Shown: positions 1 to 12,000 of the stretch, in pieces | Layout of the letters: every line of letters starts with the position of its first letter | Position numbering within the stretch: position 1 is the stretch's first letter | NCBI GenBank assembly: GCA_030062745.1 | Contig: CP099844.1 | Span: forward strand, 21,824,596-21,888,595 | Source: Capitulum mitella | Taxonomy: Eukaryota > Arthropoda > Thecostraca > Pollicipedomorpha > Pollicipedidae | Direction of reading: 5' to 3' | Length of the DNA stretch: 64,000 bases | The notes under the pieces: model-generated | Told to the model about the DNA's origin: nothing | Database searches by the model: none | What the model saw: the letters and a program-made list of their open reading frames with translations, nothing else | Program-made: the position numbers and the translations under genes

Positions 1-1869
1 GTGTGTGCCGCAAGTCGTTCCAGCAGCGCGTTCTGACTGTAATTGGGCAGTCCAATAACTCATGGGAAAACCTAAAAGAAGAAACTGGTGCCTTACTGAT
101 TGGAACCGGAACTGGGAAAGCCGAGAATGATGGAAAAGTCGGCGACGAAGGTCGCCTCAGGAACCTCGCAGGAACTCGCCCGACAGGGCGCGGAGCGGGC
201 TGCTGTGCCACGCGTCACACGAAGAAAGCCGATCGGATCACAGGTGCGTGAAGCGTTCGGCTCTGCCCGATCTATGTCCGGGGGCTAAGCGGGAAATGCC
301 GCCGAGGACGTCGACTGTTGGATTTCTCCCCGCGCTTCATGGTTAGTCCACTTTTCTGTCAGGCTCCACCGTTTCTTTCGTCTTGTTTGCCAATTGATTT
401 CTTCAAACGAATGCGGCTCCGTTTCGTTATATCATTATGGATAAATTGCCTGAGTGAAGCTACGACCAATTCAAATGTAAACGTTACAAAGGCCAGCCAT
501 TTCTCGTAAGGATTTGGAACTAGCGTGCTGTATTATCGGTGTGTCATCCTCTCCATGCCGGCATCTACATTGTACATCCTTGCTTTGTTACGATTTTACC
601 TCAGGTAATTACTGTTCCTGGAGGTTATTTTTATGTGTAGTTGTCTGGTGTAGCATCCTTATTAACATCGTATCATATTCAGGCTACGGAAATTTCCCAA
701 AGTTAGTGGAGCCTGAGACAAATCGTAGACCATTTCTTGCCATGTTACGCCGTAAAACTGATATTAGAATTACCCATACTTGGTCGTGCCCCGTCCTAAT
801 TGTTCTATGGGCTGCTACACATGATTAAGTGGCTACATTAAAATTATGTTCTATAAATTTAGCCCCAGCATGTCGGGCTGACTCTGCTCGAAGTTTCTCT
901 GCTGAGAATTGCCAGCAGCTGTTTATGACTGCATATCCGTACGAAGGAAAGTCGCCCTTTCTATAGATTAGCCAGTGTTCGCGGTCCATGCGGCACTGGT
1001 GAACCACTCATTAATAGAGCACCGTCTGGTGCTTTCGCAATTTTTAGTTTTAAACGTTTTTTTTGCATGGTATTTAAGTTCCTGAATTCTGACGACTCTA
1101 GTAACGTTCCTTCCACTCTGGCTCTGTCAGCCCAAATCTGGTAGATGGGGTTAGATGCAAAGTTATTCAAGCCCGTTCAACAGCAAACAGGCATGGTGTT
1201 ATCATTTACACGCATCGCCGTATAAGCCGTTAGTTTAAATCCCTTATCCACCAATGAATTTGGCTGCGTGCGTGATTCCGAATTGCCGAGTGTGACACGT
1301 AGGAAATGATAAAGAACTGGTTCATATGCCTGGAAGACGTAATATTGTACTCCATGATGGACAACTCCGGACCCGTTCAATAATCGTCGACCTAACCGTC
1401 GAATACGTGCGCTTACTGAGTGACTTGCGTTTGTCATGTAGTACATTGTGGAGTACTGGAAAACCGCATTCTGTAGTGTCTGAAATACATGAATGATGAT
1501 CATGATGAATGCCGACCGATAATCTGTTTCAGCTAGTTATAGTTATGCGTTTGTATTTCCGTTCAAAGCTGTCTAGAGACTGTTTCTGTGCTGACTGACA
1601 AATTATTTCCGTTAATACCCATCATACATTTGTAATGTCGCCCACATCCACGTGGAATCTATTCAGCGCCGGTTGACAAGTCATCTCAGCTAATATTTGT
1701 TTGACGGTTTTGTCGCTATATCGGTCTGTCAAATGCCCGTTCAAACAAAGTCATTTACTGTTGTTGGTGACTGAGGGCTTTAAGTGTCAGTCGTTTGTAC
1801 GTATTAAATCAAATGGCAGGCTCCAGCTCAACGCACATTCTGCGTAGATCGGCGGCTTAATTAATTTAT
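1..1869. other. No recognisable gene
   Basis: Moderately AT-rich DNA with short unrelated open frames on both strands. Three minus-strand open frames between 825 and 1503 follow one another in different frames and might be a decayed coding sequence, but I recognise no family in them. No RNA gene or clear mobile element is visible. Confidence 0.5.
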
Positions 1870-2094
1870 TTAATTGGTCTCAGAAACAAATACACGTGGT
1901 TTCGCACTAGTCGCAAAATGTGTATTAAAACGCACAGTTTCGAGCCATTTCGGACCTTTATGAAAGTTTTACACACATACCGCAACTATCGTGTTTGCAA
2001 AGCTTTGGTAAGGTGCTGAGATGGCTCGAAACTGTTCGTTTTTATACACATTTTGCGACACCGAAATGTGGTGTCTCTAAATGTTAATTGGTCT
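1870..2094. mobile_element. Foldback (MITE-like) element with 11-bp direct repeats
   Basis: Two arms of about 42 bases, around 1910-1952 and 2021-2062, are near-perfect reverse complements of each other; both contain the core TTTCGAGCCAT or its complement, and a weaker match continues outward. The structure is flanked by the same 11 bases, TTAATTGGTCT, at 1870-1880 and 2084-2094, as expected of a target-site duplication. There is no coding capacity. A non-autonomous DNA transposon is the simplest reading, though the superfamily cannot be told from the termini. Confidence 0.55.
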
Positions 2095-2299
2095 TGATTT
2101 TTTTTCTTAGTTGGGCGGGAGTCAGATCATGGTCTAAGCACAGATCATTTTGATAATGCCAATTTTTAGCTGAATGATGTATGTCTGTCTAAATCCTGGT
2201 GCGACGCGGTCTGTTTTATTCCTTTGGGTCAGTTTTACGAATTTCCAGTCGTTTTTATCGTATCGAATCCTTTGTGTTGTTCTGTGTACTATCCAGCTG

Positions 2300-2390
2300 A
2301 GTGCAAGCAGCCATGGGCGTAGCAACGGGGGAGGGGGGCAGGGTGGCAATGGCCACCCTGTTTTTGGGGAAATTTGACATTAGTCCTATG
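2300..2390 (+). mobile_element. Possible remnant of a hAT-like element terminus
   Basis: The stretch GGGCGTAGCAACGGGGGAGG, followed by a G-rich run and a TGGCAATGGCCACCC palindrome, resembles the G-rich ends (GGGCGTAGCCAGGGGGG type) seen on many invertebrate hAT elements. A looser G-rich match lies at about 60,485-60,520. No transposase is visible. This is pattern resemblance only. Confidence 0.25.
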
Positions 2391-4250
2391 GAAAGAAACG
2401 TCTTTGGCCCGCCCATATCTTTGGATGCTCCTGCGCTCCAGCAGGCAGCCTGCCTTATTTGAATGAATGCGTTCTGCGTTGTATCGCGCAAGTCGAAAGC
2501 GCACGATGGTGAGCGTGAAAGAGGCGAGTCGCCTACCGACCGGATTTTTTTATATGTATTTTGCGAGAGTATTTGGATCAGAGAGAGAGAGCGTAAGGGT
2601 GTTGGGCGGGGATTACAAACGTAAAGAAACGTCATCATGACCTCGGATGTAAACAGATTTACACTCAGCAGTAAGAATGAAATTAATGAAAATAAGTCCC
2701 GTAGAGAAAGCCCCTTTTACCCGATGTTTTCAGATACCAGAACAAAAAGTCAGGAAATATGAGCGCGGCAGAGAGAACCGTCTGGAAAATCCACTTTCCT
2801 TCCAGCAACCGCTCTGCCTAGTGAAGTGAATAAAATCCTCATTCCGTGAACAGCGATGAACAGTCTATGCGAAGGAGCATGAGTGGAATATTGTTTTGAA
2901 AGCTGGTGCGGCAAAGGCCTTCCCGGCCGGTTCCTTATACTCAGTTTTCACCCTTTCCTCCAGTTTTTTCTCACCGTATGTAAATCACGTCATTTTCGAT
3001 TTTGATGAAAAAGAATTTAAAAATATTTTTGTTTTTCCCGACAGTTGCCTAAGTCAACACTACAGCATTGTGTGGACCAGCATTTAAGAGTGCAGCGAAT
3101 TAAACCGATACACTGCACACCCTTCACGTATTGTGCAGTGTGCAGATGCGGAAGCCGATGCTTGCAGCGCCATTTATCGAAAAAGCTCGCATTTTCGGCA
3201 ACCTTCCCGCCGATGCTAGGAACGCCTAGTGAGGCCGGCATGCGTATGTTGCTGTTATGTTGAAAATATTTTATGGAAAGTCAAATTCATGTTATTTATT
3301 ATTTGCTCAAATGTGACATGGTATTTAGCAACCGAACAAAATTTCAATCCTAAATTCGGTTGGGAAATGATGGCAGTAGATTGTCTGCGGCTCCATTGTA
3401 CATTTACATCATTGTTTTTAGCTTAGAAATTATACGTAGGTACCCACCCCTATTGAAATTTAGCTTGAGAGGTGCCTAGTTATTTTGGGGCCTCATATTG
3501 GGCTTTTGGGACAGAAACATCTTGAAAAGCACTGTACTGGAGTGCTCTATGATGGCATTGTTCCATTATCTGTTTCTGCTGTGTAATTTGTTCTTGATCT
3601 TGTGCTTCCTAATTTTACGAAGAGTAAAAATTTGGGCCATTGATGGTGCTACATTCCGTTTTAGAAACAATGACTGTCAAAAGTTGATGTGGCATGCCAC
3701 ACCAGTTCTGAAGCTGGTGTAGCGGGGGCCTAAAACGTCCCGTTGCATTCTCCAGTCTCCACCCATGAGAAGGAGCGAAATTAGCGGCCTTCAAGCAAAC
3801 ATTACCTTGTGCTTCGTCGCCCTTGGTGACAACAGACATGGAACAGATCAGCTCGGCCCGGTGCAGGCGCACCCGAGTCACGGCAGGCGACGGTTCCGCC
3901 GAGACGGAAGCGGCAGCGGCCACGACTGTGACCCGCAGACATCGTCGGAGGCGTGGCGTCGGAGACTCCGTAGCACCAGGGAATGGCTTCTGGGCGCCCC
4001 TTGGCTGCCACACGCATCAACTGGGCTAATCTTGGACATTTTTTTCGCGGATGTTGTGCAATGTTACAGGAGCCTATACCTTTGCAAAGAAGTGCTAGAG
4101 TGCCCACCGGAGGCCAACGACGTGTCCGCTGGGCCGTGGAATCGTTCCGGGACCTCTCGGGGATCGAGTCCGACAAAGCCGCTGTGTGCTGTACTGCAAC
4201 AATAACAGTGGCACGTTGCACAGAACAGCAGGTCCGATATCACCCGGCGT
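2391..4250. other. No recognisable gene
   Basis: AT-rich to about 3.7 kb, then more GC-rich. Overlapping open frames of 119-146 codons on both strands at 3765-4342 have no recognisable domain and no splice-bounded structure, so I do not call them genes. Confidence 0.45.
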
Positions 4251-4860
4251 GGTGCCGTATGGAAACCATTGTCAGTATTTATGGAACTGGTCTCGGTGAC
4301 CTGACCTGTGAACTTTGGCCTCAGAATAGTACAATTCTGTAATAGCTGTAATGTAATCTTAAAGCTGTAGTCTTAGTCTTCATGACCTGCTTCATCCGTG
4401 GCCCTCACTATTAGGGGCTAAACCACGGGATACGCCACTGCACTCAAGCATACTGATGGCTTACTTAAAGGTGGCGTTATGGAATGCTTGTTTTGTTTGT
4501 GGGATTCATATTCAGTATATGATGGTCATTGGTCTCGATGGCCTGACCCGTAGCCCTTGAATTTAGGGATCAATTTCGAGAACACGGGGAACGGTACTAA
4601 AAAAACTTCCCATTAACTAACTTAAGTAATAAAGTGGTGCCATATGAAAGCCAATGTCAATATGCAAGTGGATATTATGATCTGACCTTGGACCCTTTGC
4701 CCTAGGGATTACACGTGCATCAAAATACGGGAAACATTATGGCGTGGCCAAACGGACCAGTGCGTACTTTTCCAAAAAAAGCAGTCCCGTATGAAAGCCA
4801 ATGCCAGTATCATGAGTCAGTTTCGATATCAGCTAGCCAGTGGTCCTTTAAGCTCTTGAA
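4250..4860 (+). repeat. Imperfect tandem repeat, unit about 150 bp
   Basis: A block of the form TATGAAAGCCAATGTCAxTAT followed by a GACCT-rich stretch recurs in diverged form near 4257, 4495, 4640 and 4788. The later copies are about 148 bases apart. The copies are too diverged to set exact borders by eye. Confidence 0.45.
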
Positions 4861-7328
4861 AGTCCGATTACGGGGCACAGTCTTGCGATTAATACATAGG
4901 ACCGTTTTGGTTGAAGTCTACTGATACGTTTCTTCGCAGTCGGTTTCCTTTCAGTTTGACTTTATGATGTCACAGGTCAAAGGGCTGAGGTCCGCAGTCA
5001 TCAAGGTGGACTATAAAGCTACTGATATGGAGGCTATCACATGGGACTGTTTTAAGTGGTCTCGTAGTGCACACGAAACGCCACCGCGCGACGTACACCA
5101 AATGACAAGTGCTGTCGCAGCGGGGCGTTTGGACGCGCAAGAGGTCGCAAGGTCAGCGTTTTCCGGGCCAAATGCACCGTAGATTTAGATTTTACCTGTG
5201 TTGGTCCATGCATGACAAATGCCTAGATTGACCCGAGGATTTAAGTGGGTTTTCGCTCACTATGTGTCGGCAAAAACATTTTCAGAATTACAGCTGATTT
5301 AAATATAATAGTTACATTTCGCAGTATTTATTTAAGTTTGCCAGGTTTGTAATTTAGTACCTCAAACTTTCCTTGCCTGGAGTGAGTGCGCTTGGCTTCG
5401 TCGCAGATGTGTTGGCTTGTGTTTTGCTGCTGGTGGCTGATGCACTTGCATTACAATCGCATCGCTTGACAACAGGCGATACAAGAACAGGATCATAAAA
5501 CAGCAGAAGCGCTTGGTGGTTGCGGGGCCTGCGGCAGATGTGTGGAGGTATTTGACTGTCAGGATGATTAGTGGGATGTATCGAATATCGAAATATTGTA
5601 AAGTTATAAAGGCTAGAGAGAACTTAATGGCCTTGCTGTGGTCATGCCAGTAGACCACTGGGGAAATGAATTACACTGGCTTGAACCGAATGTCCACTCA
5701 TACCTACCATGCATCTTTAAGTAGAATGTAGCCAGGTTTTGGGGGAAGATTTTATGTTCATAGCAGTGGGTGTGTGACCTATATCATTGGGAAGCAAAGC
5801 ATAAAGCATGAAGGCTTTGATGTAGAATATGTTTAAAGGTGTGAAATATCTGCTTTTTTAAGCCACATGCCTTTTGAAATTGTTAAAAAGATGGCTTATA
5901 TGGCAGGAATGATTGTTTGTTTTGGCCATGCAATAACTGATATGCCCAGCAAAATCACATTGTTCTATTCTGAAGTTAACATTGTCAGCTATTGGTTGGA
6001 AATGAAATGCAGTAGTTTGTTTCTGATGCTCAATTTTAGAATGATTTATAAGAACATATGCATTCAAGTGAAACATTTTGGCAGGTGCATTGTAATTCTA
6101 ACATTTTGCACTTAAAATTAGCATAATAAAAAGAGCTCAAAGGTTGAGCTATTTTCCCAGAGAGCTGTTCAGTAGGCAGAGGCACAAAGGTCATCAGAAT
6201 TCATTGAAAAAATGCCAAGGTATTCATCATATAAACATATTGGCTGACCATATATTAGTATTTTATTAGTTCCAACATGTAACGTCAAGGTGCGCACCAT
6301 TGGTCTTGATGTACTTCTTTTGTATATTAATGTGTTGTTGCACTAGATTGCATCCAGTGCATGATGGTGTTATTGGAGCAACAAAATAAATCATATATCA
6401 TTTCTTTGCCACTGAAACAATGATAACACTTACTGGTTTCATGCATGTTTTGTATCACTAGAACAGATTTTGTCAGGATGGCATGGATATAAATGAATAG
6501 CATATGCTTGCATTAACATTGTGTCCCATTACACTCAGAATGTGTAATGCACATATGTGGAAATGAATGATTCACTCTCAGAGAATAACCATTATGGCAT
6601 TAGCATAAATGTCATTCCTATTTTGTGTTGATTGTTATTCATTTATTTCATTCTTGATTTGCTGTGTATGCATTTTTGTGATAATTATTTCATTTATAGA
6701 CCAACAAAAATTGTTGGTAGCAGTTAAAGTATGGATTATCTGTTCCATATCACTTGGCACAGTTTGCAGAAATATGTTCTTTCTGACTTAATTGCCATTT
6801 CTGACCCAGTATGTCTCCATTGTACAATGATTCTGTCCTGTTAAAGGTATAAAATGCTGCTAGAATTATTGGCTGCCTTGCCAGATGCCTGAAAAGACTT
6901 GCTGTGTGAAAGCTAAATACTTCTACATAACATGTGCATAGTTGTATTGTTGTTAATATGATTGCATCTGATGTGTGATAAATGTGGGTTTTGCCTGAGG
7001 TCATGGAATTGACCATGAAGTTGCATATTTATGCACTGTCTTGTTCCATGCAACATATGCCAAGGAAATGAGCTGTAATGCTGTTTACATTAATGATCAA
7101 CACATTGCTGTTCAACAGTGTCATCTGCTACATCACCAAATCACTTGCATGCATACCATCTGTTGCACATTGCATCTCAAACTTGGTTCAAACTGCATTT
7201 GATATGTTGAAAAATTAAATAGCTTGAAAAAGTTGTATTTGAGCCTAAGAAGGCTGTTAAAATGTTGCATGTTATTTTTTGGCTTTGGGTGCATGATATT
7301 GATTGTTCCCCTCAACTGTAATTGTTAG
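4861..7328. other. AT-rich intergenic DNA, nothing recognised
   Basis: Low-GC DNA with only short open frames on both strands (98 codons or fewer), no consensus splice-bounded exon that I can support and no RNA gene. Confidence 0.5.
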
Positions 7329-7402
7329 TTTGTTCTGGAAAAGTTAACAAAGGTGCTGAGGATCATCACCCAAGACCTAGCAAAGCTGGTTGGGATTGTC
7401 AG
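7329..7402 (+). other. Candidate exon A of an unidentified transcript
   Basis: A 74-base segment bounded by an acceptor-like AATTGTTAG and a donor-like CAGGTAAAA. One frame is open and reads as a lysine- and leucine-rich amphipathic stretch (core ITQDLAKLVGIV). It ends in phase 2, which fits the candidate exon at 8018. I know no homologue. It could be coding, part of a lncRNA, or chance. Confidence 0.25.
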
Positions 7403-8017
7403 GTAAAACATTTTTTCTTGCTTAGGAAAGGCCCACATGCTGTTTAATTCACTGGTTTTGTTAAAAGTATAGCTTTTGTTAAGACATAATATTCACCCAG
7501 CATTTTTTTTGTAACTGAAATGAAGTGTTATTCCTGCTAAGAAGCTGCAATGCATATTCCTTTTCACCAAACATTGGCATCAGTTTGGTTCTTTATTCTT
7601 GTTCCAAGCTGACTTTAATATTTATATTTTTAGGCATTGCACTGAGCTTGTCACAAATGAAATTCATTGACTTAGATTTTGATCAAAATGAATAACCAGG
7701 TCACCACATTTATGGCCTTTCTTCTCATATCATAACAAAAGAACTAAATATGTGATCTGTTGTGTATAAGTGTTGTGTGTTTGTATGGGAAGTGTAAGTA
7801 AGCACAAATATGCATGGGATGTCCATTTCCTGTATTTGACCTGGAATTGGATTGGCCTAAAAAGCTATTTAGATGTTAAGAGTTTCCATAAATTGCATAC
7901 ATTATACACTGATTTATGACTGGACATTTTTGGGTTATGCTGGAACTTGATTCCTTTGCTTAAAAGTCATGGTCTCAGACTTTGTGACATGACATTGCTG
8001 TTGTGTTCACTTTCAGA

Positions 8018-8105
8018 CTTATCAGGAATGCCACTAGAGCTGTAGACTGAACAAGTGATGTGACCCCTGAACTGGCAAGTGATGGCTTTTAATCAGTCAA
8101 CTTCG
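8018..8105 (+). other. Candidate exon B of an unidentified transcript
   Basis: Bounded by a good acceptor (CACTTTCAG) and a consensus donor (TTCGGTAAGT). Joined in phase to the candidate exon at 7329 it continues for ten codons (LIRNATRAVD) and then meets TGA. A donor downstream of the stop makes a normal mRNA less likely and a non-coding spliced RNA at least as likely. Confidence 0.25.
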
Positions 8106-11100
8106 GTAAGTTCTGAGTGGCTTGTGTGTTGTCTTGGTCGTGAGTCTTGAGATTACCAACACCATTGTATGAAAATGCATCCTGACATTCATGGTCTAAG
8201 CAGTCATGTCTTCCACTCCTTTCAGATTTCAGACTAGTGTCATTTTTCGGACTGATTTTACATCTAATGTTTCCCTGTTGCCCATGCTGTTTTCTAATAT
8301 GTAGTTGGTTTCATTTGTGAATAGCTGACATCCAGCCAGTGTTTGAAGTATTCAGTTTTGGTTCAAAGTGGTACATCTAAGGATGTGATCATCATCTGTA
8401 TGGAAATTAGTGCAGCAGGCCATATGCCAGGTAGTGTGGTTACCCTACGAACTGTGCATAATTTTACCATCAGCCCTATGGCGTTACATGGAAGAAATGT
8501 TTTGCAGTGGCTTTAGCCCTACAAACTTAAAAATACTCTACCCCAGTAGGCATGAGTGAAGAGCTATGAGATTTGCAATGAAATTGGGTATCAAGCTTGA
8601 TAGAGTACAACAACTTAATGCCAAGAGCAACTGATCATGGTCGTGAAAAAGATCTGCTTTGTGCCAGTGAAATCGGGTAATGTATGAGTGGTTCGGCTGC
8701 CGTCACGGGGTTGGGCGCGTTTTCGCGACGTGTTTCACCGCTGTGACACGTTTTCCCGTGACCAGAAGCCTGACGTCGCTCGGCTCGACTCAGAGTCAGT
8801 CGCATCGTGCCGGAGCTCCAGGGCCAGCGCTCTCGGCGCGACGGACGCGGACGGGCGGCCGCCGACCGGCGCCGACCGTGGCGCCACCTTTTTTCTGTTG
8901 CAAATTGGGGACGGGGCTGGCGCCGCAGCCTTGGCCGTGCACAGCTGGTTGGAGGTTTCTCTGCCGTACTGCCGCGGGTTGAACGACCGGGACCGTGGCG
9001 CGTGCTTTGCACAGGCGTTCGGGGCTGTCCACGGGGCCGTGTTGGCGCAGGGTGGACGTCAGTCGCGGCTCAGCGGCTTCAGCTGCGCAGCCCAGCTCAG
9101 CGCCGTCCCGCTGACTCGGCGAAGCTGAGCTCCGAGGACGGGGGCCGGCGCACCGTGTTCGGTGGGGCTCATAATACCTGGGAATAGTCTGGGCGAGCCC
9201 AGTTAGGAGGGCAGAGTCGTGCCCGGCTCACGCGGCATCTGCAGTCTGGCCAGTTCCGGTCAGTAGGGCTCGTATCACGCTGCTGCTGCAGTCTGGGCGG
9301 GTCCTGAGGCCCGCTTGCCCTGGTCAGATGTCTGCGGCGGACGCCGGTCAGTGCGAGACCGGCTCCTACTGGAATCAGGCTGGCCGGATAGCCGAAGTCG
9401 ATCCAGCCACAGATGGATCGAGCCGACCCTCCTGAAAAGGACCAAACCGCTGGAAGGCACGCAACTGATAGAACAAGACTGAGCTTGCAGTATGGGGGAA
9501 AATACTTGTTGCTTCCATTTCTTTCTGTGTATTTCTTAATGATTTTGACCTTTGTCTTCACTAGGTGTGATTTGACACGGAAATACGGGTGCGTGCTCCG
9601 AATTTGGAGCAATAAACAATATTTTGACTATTACCAAACAGGTGGAGGTGCAGGACAGGTGCAACCCCTTTTCCTATTTTGTGCGAAAGAAAGGAATTCT
9701 TCCATCCTCATCAGTACATGGTTTTGGCGCCATTATGGTTTGATTCGGTGTTTTCCGCTGCCTTTGCTCTGCATGCGAATGGTGTTACATTGTGACCATA
9801 TGTGTATTTTTATTCTTTCTACGGACTGTAACCGAATTTCGTGATTCCGTTTTGCTCAGGGGCGGAGCCTATCAACTTTTTTGGGAGGCACCTCAGGCCA
9901 TTGTTGGCCTGGCTGAGGATAACAGAAAAATAGCTGCCAAAAATAATATTTTTAAGATAGAACGTGAAACTTTATATGGGCCAGCTTTTACTGTATATGA
10001 AGCTATAGTTTATATATATTTATACTTAATGTTATAAGTAAATGGGCAAGCATACAAATAAAATTTTGGTAATCAGATCATTTTCCAAGGTCAGGTCAAG
10101 GTCAAAAGTCAAAATGTCATTTCGTACTAATAATTTTGATGCTATTTTTCTAAATGCCAAACCGGGAATACAATTGGAGTAGAAGGTTACCCTCTGTTTA
10201 TTTCCGAAGTTTCAGCTTGAAATCAGGTCGGGTCACGGAGCTGTGACCTAAAACGTCAGTGCGCATACCCTATATCACAACAGCCGTAAAATGAAGTTTT
10301 AGAAATAGAGTGAATTGAAATGATTGGAAACGTTGAGCCAGTATGAAATGCACTCAAGATCATTCCATGCGATTCTAAGGTCATTAGAGGTCATTTAAGG
10401 TCAAAGGTCGTAACCTGACCTGATGAACATGTAGCCATGGCATTTCCCCCGTTTTCATGTACCTGGAACCGCCATTGGTAACATTATACAAACAGTGTAA
10501 TATGATTTGTACTTTTTCAGCATAGCATGACTAGTAAAAGCTGACAGTGTTTTTAACTTTTATTAATTCAATTAAAAAAAACTAATCCTCTCATTTGGAA
10601 GCCCTGTGAACGTCCATGACTTTTTTTAATTCCAAATGTATGGACCAATGGTAAAAGTCCCACATATAATGTCTCGATTTATGCAAAGTACATCAAAACC
10701 TGTCGATAAACAACAGAGTTTTAAAAATTCCGAAAATACCCCCATTTTAACGTTTTTGCTCCCTGTATCCACCGCTTTCAAAATTTGGAAGACTTCTATT
10801 GTAAACATGTAGTTTACATCATGGAAAATCGATTGTCGTTTGTTGACATGAAATCGGATATGTAGTTCTCAAGATCTCCGGGGGGGGGGGGCAATCCGCC
10901 CTCAGCCAGGAATCGGTCATACCGTCTAGCCCACCCGGAATAGGCTTCAGGTTTAAAGATTCCTCTGGATCACGATGTTATGTAGCCGGACATGTAGGAA
11001 TCGGGATTTATGGGGTATGGCGATTCTCGAATCGGATTTATTGTGAGCATTCAGTAAATCATTTTTGCATGTGCCGCACTTACTACTTCTGACATGCAGT

Positions 11101-12000
11101 GGTCAGCCCTGTTGGACATTTGTTTCATGGCATGGGATGACGAAATCTACCCGGACGACAGTCCTCGGGTCCCAGGTTTCCAGGTCCTGACTCAAGTAGT
11201 TTTTGTATATTTTTGCCGTTACGGTACCTGTTGGTCTTCTTGGATGTTGTTCCGTAGTTTCATGTCCTGAATCGGACCATCCTCGCTCGCAAGCAGAAGC
11301 GTCTTTCGTGTCAGGGGTCGAATTCGCTATTTGGATTAAACGTTGTGGGCTATCGACCACGGGGGTTTGGATCTAACTCAACACGTTTTAGTCGGTTTAG
11401 TCAGCTCTTCGTAACGAAAAGTGTATTGCTGATTTGGGCTCGTGCAGGTGCGCTCTGTTATGTTGTGAAGGTTAATTGCATTGTTACGTGCCAATCCAAC
11501 GGTCCCCTACCATATGACTCCTCAGGAAAATCCCGTGCCGTACTAAACCCTTCACTGTAGTACGGAGCATTGTTGACGTCGACAAAACATATTTTTATAT
11601 CTCGTGTAGCATTTATCTAGCGTGTTTGAAATGAATGACATTTTTGTCACTGAAAGCTGACCGGCTTAGATGTTCGGTTTCTCAGTGCCATTTGATTTTT
11701 GTGTTGCCTTACCATGGTGACTCAAAGCGCTTGGTTACGGATTTTTTCCTCCTTCATTATTGGGCTTTAACTCAGCGAGACAAATGTGGTGCGATTTTTT
11801 CTCATGCCATAACTGACAAAGCAAGGTTCCAGCTGCCTCAGAAGTGAAGTTGCTTCAGCTACTGCATGTCGCTAGCGTTTTTGCATACTTCAGATTGTCG
11901 GCGGACCGGTCGGATTAGGTTTTTTCGCCGTTGCCAAGGCTACGTGCTGTTCCTATGTTGCACGTCGCTTAATCTGCGAGACAGATGCTACAGTCGTGTG
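8106..12000. other. No recognisable gene; mixed CpG-rich and AT-rich DNA
   Basis: A CpG-rich block at about 8690-9180 is open in several frames at once, which is usual in GC-rich non-coding DNA. After it come AT-rich sequence, a G12 run at 10880-10891 and an AGGTCA-rich stretch listed separately. I see no supported exon. Confidence 0.4.
10085..10425 (+). repeat. AGGTCA-rich repeat DNA
   Basis: AGGTCA-type hexamers and close variants cluster at 10088-10112 and again at 10378-10424, with 0-6 base spacing. AGGTCA is the half-site of nuclear receptors, but this arrangement is also common in invertebrate repetitive DNA, and nothing nearby suggests a promoter. I favour a decayed repeat. Confidence 0.3.

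Noticed and set aside
825-1503. Three successive minus-strand open frames that might be a frameshifted gene
   Set aside because: The peptides look moderately protein-like but match nothing I know, and there are no start, splice or poly(A) signals to support a gene.
3765-4342. Overlapping 119-146-codon frames on both strands
   Set aside because: No domain, no splice borders, and adjacent to repeat DNA.
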